DNA of 64,000 bases, taken from assembly GCF_020443705.1 (NCBI RefSeq), contig NZ_JAIZZK010000005.1, forward strand, positions 1 to 64,000, given 5' to 3'. The DNA is from Clostridium algoriphilum. GTDB lineage: Bacteria > Bacillota > Clostridia > Clostridiales > Clostridiaceae. The notes under the pieces were generated by a model, which was not told the DNA's origin, did no database searches, and saw only the letters and a program-made list of their open reading frames with translations. The translations under genes and the position numbers were made by a program. This document shows positions 27,470 to 36,987 of the stretch, piece by piece (position 1 is the first letter of the stretch; every line of letters starts with the position of its first letter).

Positions 27470-27498
27470 TTGACATAGTGATTTGTTTGCAATACAAT
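27470..27498 (+). promoter_or_regulatory. Sigma-A promoter of the metG leader
   Basis: TTGACA at 27470-27475, a 17-bp spacer, then TACAAT at 27493-27498. Transcription would start just before the T-box leader. Confidence 0.75.
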
Positions 27499-27511
27499 TA
27501 TTATTGAATAA

Positions 27512-27813
27512 ATGCAATGATGAGAAGAGTAATAACACTAAATGCTAAAAGAGAGCTGAAGAGGGTGAAAATCAGTAGCATGCTAGTTTATGAATATGGC
27601 CTTTAAGCAGATTATCTTAATAAAGATGTTAAAAGCTTATTTGAAAATAGACTTTTTAATTTATTAATTGGGATAATACGGGTGCAACCGTTATATTGAC
27701 AGGTGATGATAGTCACCCAGTGAGATCTTTATAGTGATGTAGAGATGAATTAGAGTGGTAAAACGTTAAATACGTCTCTAAACAGAATCTTTTTTCTGTT
27801 TAGAGACTTTTTT
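27512..27813 (+). ncRNA. T-box riboswitch, probably methionine-specific
   Basis: The leader has the T-box order. The stem I start is near 27515, with the AG-bulge-like gagagctgaagagggtgaaa, and the specifier context gaatATGgcc places codon AUG at 27596-27598. The T-box core is agagtggtaaaacg (27752-27765). The competing terminator stem gtctctaaacaga / tctgtttagagac ends in a T-run at 27808-27813. Uncharged tRNA-Met should stabilise the antiterminator and allow metG transcription. Promoter, leader and gene order are all consistent; the Met assignment rests on the specifier position and the downstream gene. Confidence 0.85.
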
Positions 27814-27922
27814 ATTTTCCAGGAAATAATAGTTATTAAATTACTATAAGTTAAGGTGAAATATAATTTGGATAAATATTGTAAACCATAAATAATTTAA
27901 ACATGAGAGGCAGGAAAAAACT

Positions 27923-29863
27923 ATGACTAAAAAAACTTTTTACATTACTACACCAATCTATTACCCATCAGCAAATTTACACATTGGTAATACATATACT
28001 ACAGTAGCGGCTGATGCAATTGCTAGATTCAAGAGACTTACAGGTTATGATGTAATGTTTTTAACAGGGTCGGATGAGCATGGTCAAAAGATCCAAAGAA
28101 TAGCACAGGAAAAAGGAGTTACTCCAAAAGAATATGTAGATGAAATAGTAGCAGGTATACAAAAATTGTGGGAAATAATGGATATAAGTTATGATAAGTT
28201 TATAAGAACTACTGATGAATATCATAAAAAGGCTGTTCAAAAATTATTTAAGCAATTATATGATCAAGGAGACATATACAAGAGCGCATATGAAGGCTGG
28301 TACTGCACTCCATGTGAATCTTTTTGGACAGAAACTCAGGCAGTAGATGGAAAATGTCCTGATTGTGGAAGACCTGTAGAAAAAGCAAAGGAAGAAGCAT
28401 ACTTTTTCAAGATGTCAAAATATGCTGACAGACTTATAGAATACATAGAGACTCATCCGGATTTTATTCAACCAGAATCAAGAAAAAATGAAATGTTAAA
28501 TAACTTCTTAAGACCAGGCCTTCAGGATTTATGTGTTTCAAGAACAACCTTTAACTGGGGAATACCAGTGGAATTCGATCCAGGACACGTTATATATGTA
28601 TGGATAGATGCTTTATCTAACTATATAACGGCCCTTGGATATAATGGAGAAGATAAATCTTTATATGAAAAATACTGGCCCGCGGATGTACATTTAATAG
28701 GGAAAGATATATTAAGATTTCATACGATTTATTGGCCAATTATGTTAATGGCATTAAATCTACCTCTTCCTAAACAAGTATTTGGTCACGGATGGCTTCT
28801 TGTAGATGGTGGGGTAAGGATGGCTAAATCTAGAGGTAATGTGGTAGACCCAGTAATACTCGTTAATCATTTCGGAGTGGATGCAGTAAGATATTATTTA
28901 CTTCATGAAATTCCATTTGGTTCTGATGGAATATTTACTAGTGAAATATTCATAAGGAAAACAAATTCAGATTTAGCTAATGATCTAGGAAACTTATTAT
29001 CAAGAACAGTAACAATGATAGAAAAATATTTTGATGGAGTTATACCGAAGCCTGCAGAAAAAGCTGATGTTGATAATGAACTTATACAACTGGCACTTTC
29101 AGTTCCAGCTGCGGTTGAGAAAGCTATAGATGAACTTAAAATTTCAGAAGCGCTAGATCATGTTTGGACATTAATTAGAAGAACTAACAAATATATAGAT
29201 GAAACAACACCATGGATACTTGGAAAAGATGAATCGCAAAAAGGAAGATTAGGTACAGTATTGTACAATTTAGTAGAATCGTTAAGAATAATATCAGTAT
29301 TAATATCAGCCTTTTTACCAACTACAAGCAAGAAAATAAATGCACAAATAAATGCAGAAGTTACAACCTGGGATAGTTTAGCATCTTTTGATGGAACAAG
29401 TGCCGGAACAAAAGTTAATAAAAGCGATATAATGTTTCCAAGAATAGATGTAGAAGCTAAAATAAAAGAGCTTGATAAACTTGTAGAAGACCAAAGAAAA
29501 TTAACACGAAAACCCACTATAGAACCAGTGAAACAAGAAATTACCATAGAAGATTTTGACAAGATAGATATGAGAGTGGTCAAAGTATTAGAATGCGAGA
29601 CGATGAAAAAATCTAAAAAGCTCCTTAAATTAAAAGTTGATTTAGGTGGAGAAGTAAGACAAGTAATTTCAGGAATAGCTCAGAACTACAAACCAGAAGA
29701 TCTAATTGGAAAGTATGTGGTATTAGTAGCTAATTTAAAGCCTGTTACATTAAGAGGGGAATTATCACAAGGAATGATAATTGCAGCGGCTACAGAAGAC
29801 GATAGCAAGCTATTTGCAATATCAGTGCCAGGCGAATTGCCTACCGGAAGTATAGTAAGATAA
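27923..29863 (+). CDS. metG: Methionyl-tRNA synthetase
   Basis: The 646-aa enzyme charges tRNA-Met. The HIGH-type motif HIGN is at ~20-23, the KMSKS-type motif reads MAKSRGN (~298-304), and a zinc knuckle CTPCESF ... CPDCGRP spans ~127-152. The C-terminal ~105 residues, starting IEDFDKIDMRVVKVLE, form the Trbp111-like tRNA-binding dimerisation domain. Its place before tatD and yabE matches Bacillus. Expression is probably controlled by the T-box upstream. Confidence 0.97.
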   Translation: MTKKTFYITTPIYYPSANLHIGNTYTTVAADAIARFKRLTGYDVMFLTGSDEHGQKIQRIAQEKGVTPKEYVDEIVAGIQKLWEIMDISYDKFIRTTDEYHKKAVQKLFKQLYDQGDIYKSAYEGWYCTPCESFWTETQAVDGKCPDCGRPVEKAKEEAYFFKMSKYADRLIEYIETHPDFIQPESRKNEMLNNFLRPGLQDLCVSRTTFNWGIPVEFDPGHVIYVWIDALSNYITALGYNGEDKSLYEKYWPADVHLIGKDILRFHTIYWPIMLMALNLPLPKQVFGHGWLLVDGGVRMAKSRGNVVDPVILVNHFGVDAVRYYLLHEIPFGSDGIFTSEIFIRKTNSDLANDLGNLLSRTVTMIEKYFDGVIPKPAEKADVDNELIQLALSVPAAVEKAIDELKISEALDHVWTLIRRTNKYIDETTPWILGKDESQKGRLGTVLYNLVESLRIISVLISAFLPTTSKKINAQINAEVTTWDSLASFDGTSAGTKVNKSDIMFPRIDVEAKIKELDKLVEDQRKLTRKPTIEPVKQEITIEDFDKIDMRVVKVLECETMKKSKKLLKLKVDLGGEVRQVISGIAQNYKPEDLIGKYVVLVANLKPVTLRGELSQGMIIAAATEDDSKLFAISVPGELPTGSIVR

Positions 29864-29934
29864 TTTAACATTAATAACTGTAGATTCTAATATATTATTA
29901 CAACTACTACAGATAATTACAAGGGGGAATCAAT

Positions 29935-31455
29935 ATGAAATTTGTTATAGGTTCCTTAATTGGGGCCATTATCGGATATATAACCAATTGGTTAGCTATA
30001 AAAATGTTGTTTAGACCACGCAAGGAGATAAGAATTTTTAATCACAAAGTACCATTTACACCAGGCCTTATCCCTAAGGAAAAGTCAAGAATTGCTAAAA
30101 ATGTAGGCGAATCTGTAGGTCAACATATTTTGACAAAGGAAACAATTATGAAGTCTCTATGTAGCGAGAATATGAATCAACAATTAGATTCTTGGGTAAA
30201 AGGTAAAGTAGGCGCTATGAAAAATAGCGAAAGTACAGTAGGAAAAGAGATAAAAGTATTACTAGGTGATGAATATAATAATTTTATAGGAAATACTACT
30301 AATAATAATATTTCTAAATTACTCCTAGGATACATGAATGAAGAGGATGTTAAGCAAGATATTTCTAAATATGTATATTCACAGATAATGTTAGAATTGA
30401 ATGTTAAACCACAAACAATTTGTGAAAGCGAGTTATATAATTCAATAAAAGACAAAGTGTTAAATGCGGCTATAAAGTATAAGGATTCTGAAGATTTTTA
30501 TAATGAAATTCAAAAAGTATTAAAAGAAAATATAGCTAAGTTAGTAATTTTAGACAAAAAATTTGATGAAGTTATACCTAAAGGGATAACTAATAATGTA
30601 AAAGTATATGTTTATGGTAAAAGATACAATATATCTATGGGAATAAAGAAATTATTGAAAGAAGAAAAAAATAGTCAGAAGTTAAGACAAATTGTAGATG
30701 AAACAATAAGTAATAAATTAAGTCCTATGATTGCTATGTTTATGAATGCGGATAGTATTTTTGAAAAAGTTGTAGTAGGTATAGATGAGTACTTAGATGA
30801 TGAAAAAAATCATAATGATATCGCTTTGGCTGTGAATGAGATAATAGATAAGTTGCTCGAAAATTCAATTAATAATGTAATATCTGATTTACCTAAAGAA
30901 GGAATTGATGACAGTATACAGCCATTAATTAACTTATTTACAGCTGAAATTGTAGATGAAAAGCTTATTAGGGATACATTTAATTCTATTGAATCTAATT
31001 TATGTAATTACATATCCGTTGAAGAATTACTAGGGAAAACAGGTGTGGATTACAAAAATATTATAGAAAAACTTATAAAAAACAGAATAAATACTATGTT
31101 AGGAAGCAATTCTGTAGAGGTGAAAATCACAGAATTGGTACCTGTAGTCATTAATAAGTTGCTTGATATAGAGATGAAATCAATATTTAATGGAGATATG
31201 GATAAAATATCTAAGTCGACATCTAAGGTTGTTCGTGATATTTACAATAAATTTATAGAAAATAAAGCAGCTGATGTAATTGAAGTGTTAGATGTGTCTA
31301 AAATTGTTGAAGATAAAATCAATGAGTTTGATGTAGCATTTGGAGAAGAAATTATTTTACAGATTGCAAGCAAAGAGTTAACTGCTATAACTTGGCTAGG
31401 GGCACTTCTTGGTGCAATTATGGGGTTATTATCTCCTATATTGGGTTCACTCTAG
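29935..31455 (+). CDS. DUF445 family membrane protein (YheB-like)
   Basis: The 506-aa protein has an N-terminal TM segment with the signature GAIIGYITNWLAIKMLFRPRKE (~9-30) and FTPGLIPKEKSRIA, a long helical middle and a C-terminal TM hairpin (WLGALLGAIMGLLSPILG, ~485-502). DUF445 proteins have no firm function. An AAGGGGG SD precedes ATG, and a very strong terminator follows. It separates metG from tatD, which are adjacent in Bacillus. Confidence 0.92.
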   Translation: MKFVIGSLIGAIIGYITNWLAIKMLFRPRKEIRIFNHKVPFTPGLIPKEKSRIAKNVGESVGQHILTKETIMKSLCSENMNQQLDSWVKGKVGAMKNSESTVGKEIKVLLGDEYNNFIGNTTNNNISKLLLGYMNEEDVKQDISKYVYSQIMLELNVKPQTICESELYNSIKDKVLNAAIKYKDSEDFYNEIQKVLKENIAKLVILDKKFDEVIPKGITNNVKVYVYGKRYNISMGIKKLLKEEKNSQKLRQIVDETISNKLSPMIAMFMNADSIFEKVVVGIDEYLDDEKNHNDIALAVNEIIDKLLENSINNVISDLPKEGIDDSIQPLINLFTAEIVDEKLIRDTFNSIESNLCNYISVEELLGKTGVDYKNIIEKLIKNRINTMLGSNSVEVKITELVPVVINKLLDIEMKSIFNGDMDKISKSTSKVVRDIYNKFIENKAADVIEVLDVSKIVEDKINEFDVAFGEEIILQIASKELTAITWLGALLGAIMGLLSPILGSL

Positions 31456-31469
31456 ACAGTATACATTAA

Positions 31470-31513
31470 GGAGCAAAAGTCACTTTCTTAGGAAAGTGAC
31501 TTTTGCTTTTTAG
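31470..31513 (+). terminator. Terminator after the DUF445 gene
   Basis: A ~17-bp perfect stem gagcaaaagtcactttc / gaaagtgacttttgctt is followed by ttt. Confidence 0.92.
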
Positions 31514-31670
31514 TTCAATATATGCCGTAAAATTTTGCAAATAGGTTAATATTAGTGTTATAATATCAAACAGATATTTGGAGCGAATTTTAGGATTTAT
31601 TAATTAATAAAAAAGGTGGTGAAAACTGTTATTAAACTTTTGATTTTATGAGTTTGATACAGTATATATT

Positions 31671-32438
31671 ATGATATTTGATTCACATGCACATTATGAT
31701 GATGAGGCTTTTAATGAAGATAGAGAAAAGGTAATAAATGGGCTAAAAGATAAACAGGTAATAGGTGTTTTAAACTGTGGTTCAACGCTAGAAGGTGCGA
31801 GAATGTCAGTAGAATTATCAAGCAAATATGATTTTATATATTCAGCAGTTGGTGTGCATCCTGAATATGCAGATATTGTTAATCAGGAAACTATTGATGA
31901 ATTAAAGAGTTTAGCTAATAATCTAAAAGTTAGAGCTATAGGAGAAATAGGACTTGATTATTATCACGAAGAAAACCCACATAGAGATACTCAGATGGCT
32001 GCATTCAGACTTCAGATGGAGCTCGCACAAGAACTCAAATTACCAGTGGTTATCCATGATAGGGACGCTCATAAAGATACTTTGGATATATTAAAGGAAT
32101 TCCCCCAGGTAATAGGGACTGTTCATTGTTTCTCAGGAAGTGTTGAATTTGCAAGGGAATGCTTAAAGTTAGGATACTATATAGGATTTACTGGAGTTAT
32201 AACTTTTAAGAATGCAAAGAAAACATCAGAGGTTGCAAAGGTTGTACCGATGGACAGGATATTAGTAGAAACAGATTGTCCATATATGGCCCCAGAGCCT
32301 AATAGAGGGAAAAGGAATCAATCAGATTACATTAAGTACATAATAGAAAAAATAGCAGAAGTTAAGTGTAAAACTATAGAAGAAATTGAAGATGCAACAA
32401 CATTTAATATAAAACATTTGCTAAAAATTAACAAATAG
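31671..32438 (+). CDS. tatD: TatD-family metal-dependent DNase (YabD)
   Basis: A 255-aa TIM-barrel hydrolase with all metal ligands visible: DSHAHYDD (His5/His7 type pair), the Glu of GEIGLDYYHEE (~93), HDRDAHKD (~128), HCFSGS (~153) and ETDCPYMAPEP (~203). TatD proteins are 3'-5' DNases/RNases in repair and DNA degradation. No SD is visible close to the ATG; the nearest (AAGGTGG) is ~50 bases upstream, so translation may be weak or coupled to a short upstream reading frame. It lies before yabE as in Bacillus. Confidence 0.94.
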   Translation: MIFDSHAHYDDEAFNEDREKVINGLKDKQVIGVLNCGSTLEGARMSVELSSKYDFIYSAVGVHPEYADIVNQETIDELKSLANNLKVRAIGEIGLDYYHEENPHRDTQMAAFRLQMELAQELKLPVVIHDRDAHKDTLDILKEFPQVIGTVHCFSGSVEFARECLKLGYYIGFTGVITFKNAKKTSEVAKVVPMDRILVETDCPYMAPEPNRGKRNQSDYIKYIIEKIAEVKCKTIEEIEDATTFNIKHLLKINK

Positions 32439-32657
32439 TGTAAGATAATTAAAGATTCAGTTTATGTAATAATATTACATAACAAAGCTTGTACTTAAAA
32501 CTAAATAGTCAACATATAATTTTAATGGTAAATATTAATTTTACCAGTTTACCCTCAAAACTGGGTTAGTTAATCTATTTCTAAATTATAATATAATATT
32601 ATGATTTTATGCACAATGATGCATTAACAGTCAAAATTAAGAGTAGTGGGTGTAGAT

Positions 32658-32686
32658 TTGACATATTTATTGCTTCACGTTATAAT
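32658..32686 (+). promoter_or_regulatory. Consensus sigma-A promoter of yabE
   Basis: A perfect TTGACA (32658-32663), a 17-bp spacer and a perfect TATAAT (32681-32686) lie 38 bp before the yabE start. The rest of the tatD-yabE gap (32439-32657) shows only a small inverted repeat (ggtaaatattaattttacc, 32526-32544). Confidence 0.88.
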
Positions 32687-32723
32687 ACCCAAGTGCTCTT
32701 GACCAAGGGAGGGAATAAGTATA

Positions 32724-33761
32724 ATGAAAAATGTAAAGAAGAATTTGAAGAACTATTTTTCAAATGGTCCCAAGACAATTTTTGTGGTAATGCTTTTATT
32801 AACGTGCATTACAGTGACTATTTTTAACATGCAAAAAGCTATATCTGTTATTGTTGATGGCAAATCTATTGAAGTCACAACTTTAAAAAGTAATGTTACT
32901 CAAATATTAAAGAGTAATAATATAGCACTCGGGGCTAAAGATCAAATAACAGTGAGTTTAGACAGTAAAGTAAAAGACGGAGATAAAATATATATAAAAA
33001 AAGCTGTAAATGTTAAAGTAACAGTTGATGGGAAGACACGCAATATTCAAACTGCTGAAAAAACAGTGGAAGCTATGCTTAAAGCAGAAAAAATTGTATT
33101 AAGTGATAAAGACAAGATCACCCCATCAAAAAGTGATTCACTAAAATCAGGTCTCGCAGTAAATATTACAAGAGTAAATACTGAGAATCGCAAAGAAACT
33201 AAAACGGTTGATTTTGCAACTGAAACTAAGAGCAGTGGTGAACTTAAAAAAGGTGTCAAAAAAGTTATTCAAAAAGGCAAGGTAGGGCAGAAGGTTATAA
33301 CTTCAGCAGTTGTCTTTGAAAATGGCAAAGAGGTATCAAAAAAATTACTTAGTGAGAACCTTAATTCAAAGCCTGTTAAAGAAATCATAGCCTTAGGAAC
33401 TGCTAATGTATATACACCATCTCGTGGTGGCGATATTAAGTATACTAAGAAAATGAAGGTTAGGGCAACAGCATATACTGCTGATTTAAATTGTACTGGT
33501 AAAGGTCCAAATGACCCTGGGTTAGGTATAACTTCCACTGGAAACAAGGCAAAAAGAAATCCAGGTGGTTATAGTACGATAGCTGTAGATCCAAGCGTCA
33601 TTCCTTTGGGAACTAAGCTTTGGGTCGAGGGGTATGGATATGCCATTGCAGATGACATAGGTGGAGCTATAAAGGGTAATGTAATAGATCTCTATTATGA
33701 TTCTAGTGAAGAAAGCTATGATTGGGGATCACGAAACGTAAATATTTATTTAATGAACTAG
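32724..33761 (+). CDS. yabE: YabE/Rpf-like cell-wall protein with DUF348, G5 and 3D domains
   Basis: The 345-aa exported protein has an N-terminal signal anchor (~16-37), two DUF348 repeats (~38-90 and ~93-150), a G5 domain (~155-225, ETKSSGELKKGVKKVIQKGKVGQ) and a C-terminal 3D domain with its Asp motif (YTADLNCTGKG ... AVDPSVIPLGTKLWVEGYG ... ADDIGGAIKGNVIDLYY). The 3D fold resembles lytic transglycosylase MltA, and Rpf/YabE proteins remodel peptidoglycan during resuscitation or spore growth. AAGGGAGGG precedes ATG. Confidence 0.95.
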   Translation: MKNVKKNLKNYFSNGPKTIFVVMLLLTCITVTIFNMQKAISVIVDGKSIEVTTLKSNVTQILKSNNIALGAKDQITVSLDSKVKDGDKIYIKKAVNVKVTVDGKTRNIQTAEKTVEAMLKAEKIVLSDKDKITPSKSDSLKSGLAVNITRVNTENRKETKTVDFATETKSSGELKKGVKKVIQKGKVGQKVITSAVVFENGKEVSKKLLSENLNSKPVKEIIALGTANVYTPSRGGDIKYTKKMKVRATAYTADLNCTGKGPNDPGLGITSTGNKAKRNPGGYSTIAVDPSVIPLGTKLWVEGYGYAIADDIGGAIKGNVIDLYYDSSEESYDWGSRNVNIYLMN

Positions 33762-33784
33762 GAGCTTAAGCTCCTTTTTTTTGT
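33760..33784 (+). terminator. Terminator after yabE
   Basis: The stem aggagctt / aagctcct overlaps the stop codon and is followed by T8. Confidence 0.9.
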
Positions 33785-33962
33785 TTTGTAGTTCACTATT
33801 AATAAGTAAAATGGTATTATAGATGCAGGAATGCAATGAAATACTAAGGAATATAATCCTTTTTTATGATTATGTAATAAAGGCGAATGCATTAGTTAAG
33901 TAAAACACTGAGATAATACTTAGAGAGTGTTATTTTTTGTAATGAAAAATTAGGAGGATAAG

Positions 33963-34526
33963 ATGATTAAAGAAGTTATAGTAGTTGAGGGAAGAGATGA
34001 CATAACAGCAGTTAAAAGAGCCGTAGAAGCTGAACTAATTTCTGTTGGTGGCTTTGGAATCAACGAAAAGGTAATTAATAAGATAAGAGAAGCACAAAAG
34101 AGAAAAGGTGTAATAATCTTTACCGATCCAGATTTTGCTGGAGAAAAAATAAGAAAAATTATAACTAAACGCGTAGCTAATGTAAAACATGCATATATAT
34201 CTCAAAAGGAAGGTACTAAGGATGGAAATATAGGCGTTGAAAATGCATCACCAGAAACAATATTAAGGGCGCTTGAAGCTGCAAAATATGAAGTTCAAGA
34301 GATAAGAAAAGAGTTTGATGTGCAAGATATGATATTTTTTAAGTTAACAGCTGATAGTAGAGCAAAGGAAAGGCGAGATGCACTAGGAAATGAATTAGGT
34401 ATAGGATATGGTAATTCGGCACAATTTATAACTAGGCTAAATAATTATGGAATTATAAAAGAAGAATTTATTAAAGCTATAGAAAAAATAAACAAGGAGA
34501 TGAATTATGGCAGATTTGACGATTAG
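33963..34526 (+). CDS. rnmV: Ribonuclease M5
   Basis: A 187-aa Toprim-domain enzyme that matures 5S rRNA precursors. The Toprim Glu is in [15 protein letters not shown] (~7-21) and the DxD-like acid pair in [17 protein letters not shown] (~57-73). [24 protein letters not shown] (~80-103) is diagnostic. An AGGAGG SD precedes ATG. It overlaps ksgA by 20 bases, the usual rnmV-ksgA coupling. Confidence 0.97.
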   Translation: MIKEVIVVEGRDDITAVKRAVEAELISVGGFGINEKVINKIREAQKRKGVIIFTDPDFAGEKIRKIITKRVANVKHAYISQKEGTKDGNIGVENASPETILRALEAAKYEVQEIRKEFDVQDMIFFKLTADSRAKERRDALGNELGIGYGNSAQFITRLNNYGIIKEEFIKAIEKINKEMNYGRFDD

Positions 34527-35343
34527 TGAAGTTAGCAAGAAATATGAATTTAGGTTTAAAAAGGGTTTAGGCCAAAATTTCTTAATAGATGACTCTGTGC
34601 TGGATGATGTTGTAGATGGTGCCGAAGTTAATGAAGAAGATTTTATAATTGAAATAGGACCAGGCTTTGGAACATTAACTAGAGCACTTTTAAGGAGAGC
34701 AAAAAGAGTTTGTGCTATAGAACTAGATGATAAACTTTTGCCAATCTTGGAAGATGAGCTTAAAGAGTTTGATAATTTTGAACTTATACATAATGATGCT
34801 TTAAAAGTAGATTTCAATGAATTAATTGGGGATGAAAAGTCCGTAAAATTGGTTGCTAATTTACCATATTATTTAACGACTCCAATAATTGTTAACTTAC
34901 TTACTGGGGGTTATAATTTTAAATCTTTAACTATAATGATACAAAAAGAAGTTGCCCAGAGGATAGATTCAGAGCCGAATTGCAAGGCTTATGGAGCGTT
35001 TTCAATACTAGTTCAGTACTATTGTGACACGAAAATACTACGGCTCGTGCCACCAACAGCGTTTTTGCCGGAGCCTAAGGTAGAATCTATGGTTATAAGA
35101 TTGGATAGATTAAAGGAGCCTAAAGTTAAGGTAAAAGATGAAGACTTATTCTTTTCTATAGTAAGAAAATCGTTTAATATGAGAAGAAAGATTTTATGGA
35201 ATTCGATAAAAGACATAGGAATTGACAAAGAAAATTTACTGAAATGTTTTGAAAGAGCAAACATTGATCCTAAAAGAAGAGGAGAGACTTTATCACTCCA
35301 GGAATTCGCTAATCTATCGGATGAAATAGGAAATGTAAAATAA
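34507..35343 (+). CDS. rsmA: 16S rRNA dimethyladenosine transferase KsgA
   Basis: The 278-aa enzyme dimethylates A1518 and A1519 in 16S r[15 protein letters not shown] (~18-29), SAM motif [15 protein letters not shown] (~48-62), [10 protein letters not shown] and the NLPYY motif (~120-124) are intact. The start codon lies inside the rnmV end, with AAGGAG upstream. In Bacillus and many clostridia yabG follows; here an unrelated gene does. Confidence 0.97.
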   Translation: MADLTISEVSKKYEFRFKKGLGQNFLIDDSVLDDVVDGAEVNEEDFIIEIGPGFGTLTRALLRRAKRVCAIELDDKLLPILEDELKEFDNFELIHNDALKVDFNELIGDEKSVKLVANLPYYLTTPIIVNLLTGGYNFKSLTIMIQKEVAQRIDSEPNCKAYGAFSILVQYYCDTKILRLVPPTAFLPEPKVESMVIRLDRLKEPKVKVKDEDLFFSIVRKSFNMRRKILWNSIKDIGIDKENLLKCFERANIDPKRRGETLSLQEFANLSDEIGNVK

Positions 35344-35420
35344 ATTTTCAGATGTTGTTCATTTTTTATTAGATACTTCATATATTATAATGAATAAGTT
35401 TTATATGGAGGCTAAAGAAG

Positions 35421-36881
35421 GTGACACCTAAAAAAAATTATAGTAGGTACTTTATTATATTACAAGAAGATGAAAAAGGCTATTCACTAAACTCAGATAA
35501 AATTCCTTCTGGTTATGCAAAGCTAGAAATGAAAAACAACAAATGTAAAATTTCTTATTACGTGCAAAACCTAAGGAAAGAGAAACAACCCTATTACATG
35601 GTTTTGATATGTGGTAAAAAAGATGTAAACAAAATCATAAAAGTTGGAAAGATGAACATAGACGATCACGGTAGGGTAGACACTTTTTATGAGTATGATA
35701 TGGACAATATAGCAGATACTGATATTTCTGCTGAAAAAATTATTGGTGCTGGAATTGTAAAATTTCTTGATACCAATGTAATTTCAATAATGAGTGGATT
35801 TTCAACAACAGACAAACCCAATGATTGGAAAAACTATAAATTAGCCGATTGTAATAAGGAAAAGAAAGAAACAAGAACAGAGGACGTAGTCAATGAATTC
35901 GATGAATATGAACAAAGCATTGAAATAATTAAAGAAAAAGGTAATAAAGTAGCTAAGCAACTAGAAGTGAGAGAGAATCCAGAAGAAGAAACAGAAAAGA
36001 AGCAAAACGTTAAAGATGAAAGTGTTAAAACTTTAGAAAAACAAAAGAATGTAGATGATAAAGGTTACAAAGAATTAGATACAAAACAAAGAGGTAATGC
36101 TGAAAATGTTGAGAACTTAGATAACCAAAAAAATGCAGATAAAGAATTGGGCAATAAAGCGGACATAAAGGTGGACACCGAGCAAAGAGTTGAAGATGAA
36201 AGTGTTAAAACTTTAGAAAAACAAAAGAATGTAGATGATAAAGGTTACAAAGAATTAGATACAAAACAAAGAGTTGAAGCTGATAGTACTAAATTTTCAG
36301 ATCAATTAGAGGAAGAGATAGAAGTTAAAGGGCAAGAAGATAGTGATGAAAGTAGAGATAAGAAGAAAGCGCATCACAAAGAACAAAAAGAATGTAAGTC
36401 TAAAGAGGAAAAAGAGTATGATTATAATAAAAAGCAAAAGAAAAACTGCAAAGGGGAATATCCTAAAGGCGATATGGGAAATTTCTTTAAAGGAGTAGCT
36501 AAAGATTTTGAAGAAGTACCTGATTTCTCAAGTGAAATTAAGTGGTGTACTTGGTATAAAGTACCTGTCCATGATTTAGACAATATGTATGATTTAAGTG
36601 ACTATAACAAATATACAATAGCCTATTACCCTATGATTTGTTATTATCCATACATTAGAAATTATAGGTCCTTTATGCTAGGATATAAATGTGACTCAAG
36701 TGGAAAAATGAAATATATCGTTTATGGAATACCTGGAACAAAATCTAAGGCTCATCAACCTTATGGAGGCAAAACTGGTTTTGTAACTTGGATTTCGGAT
36801 AAAGATAATGACGAAATGGGACATTGGTTGATGTTCTACGATTTTAAAAATTCTACAATTGTTGTACCTGTAAAAAAATAG
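35421..36881 (+). CDS. Clostridial hypothetical protein with repeat-rich linker
   Basis: A 486-aa protein starting with GTG. It has three parts: an N-terminal beta-rich domain (~1-150, with YYMVLICGKKDVNKIIKVG), a highly charged Lys/Glu/Asp linker (~155-355) containing an in-frame duplication, and a conserved-looking C-terminal domain (~360-486, IKWCTWYKVP ... YPMICYYPYI ... YIVYGIPGTKSKAHQPYGG-TGFVTW ... GHWLMFYDF). I do not recognise a named family. No signal peptide or TM helix is present. It takes the place of yabG after ksgA, so a spore-related role is possible but unproven. Confidence 0.75.
   Translation: MTPKKNYSRYFIILQEDEKGYSLNSDKIPSGYAKLEMKNNKCKISYYVQNLRKEKQPYYMVLICGKKDVNKIIKVGKMNIDDHGRVDTFYEYDMDNIADTDISAEKIIGAGIVKFLDTNVISIMSGFSTTDKPNDWKNYKLADCNKEKKETRTEDVVNEFDEYEQSIEIIKEKGNKVAKQLEVRENPEEETEKKQNVKDESVKTLEKQKNVDDKGYKELDTKQRGNAENVENLDNQKNADKELGNKADIKVDTEQRVEDESVKTLEKQKNVDDKGYKELDTKQRVEADSTKFSDQLEEEIEVKGQEDSDESRDKKKAHHKEQKECKSKEEKEYDYNKKQKKNCKGEYPKGDMGNFFKGVAKDFEEVPDFSSEIKWCTWYKVPVHDLDNMYDLSDYNKYTIAYYPMICYYPYIRNYRSFMLGYKCDSSGKMKYIVYGIPGTKSKAHQPYGGKTGFVTWISDKDNDEMGHWLMFYDFKNSTIVVPVKK
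36013..36273 (+). repeat. 81-bp perfect direct repeat inside the hypothetical gene
   Basis: 36013-36093 and 36193-36273 are identical, offset by exactly 180 bp (60 codons). Both encode DESVKTLEKQKNVDDKGYKE followed by LDTKQR. Recombination between the copies would remove or add 60 codons in frame. Confidence 0.95.
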
Positions 36882-36893
36882 TTTTAGTGAAAT

Positions 36894-36932
36894 AAAATGT
36901 GTGGCTATATAATTTAGCCACACATTTTTTAA
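36894..36932 (+). terminator. Terminator after the repeat-rich gene
   Basis: The stem aaatgtgtggcta / tagccacacattt with a short loop is followed by a T-run. Confidence 0.92.
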
Positions 36933-36987
36933 TATTTTCAAACTATATATCATATAGTATATTAATATTAATATATGGAGGGGTACA

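Noticed and set aside
31620-31670. Short leader peptide before tatD
   Set aside because: A GTG frame of ~11 codons follows AAGGTGG, but there is no conserved feature to support it.
32609-32827. 72-aa plus-strand frame upstream of yabE
   Set aside because: It crosses the perfect promoter and runs into yabE in another frame, with no SD; yabE is the real gene.
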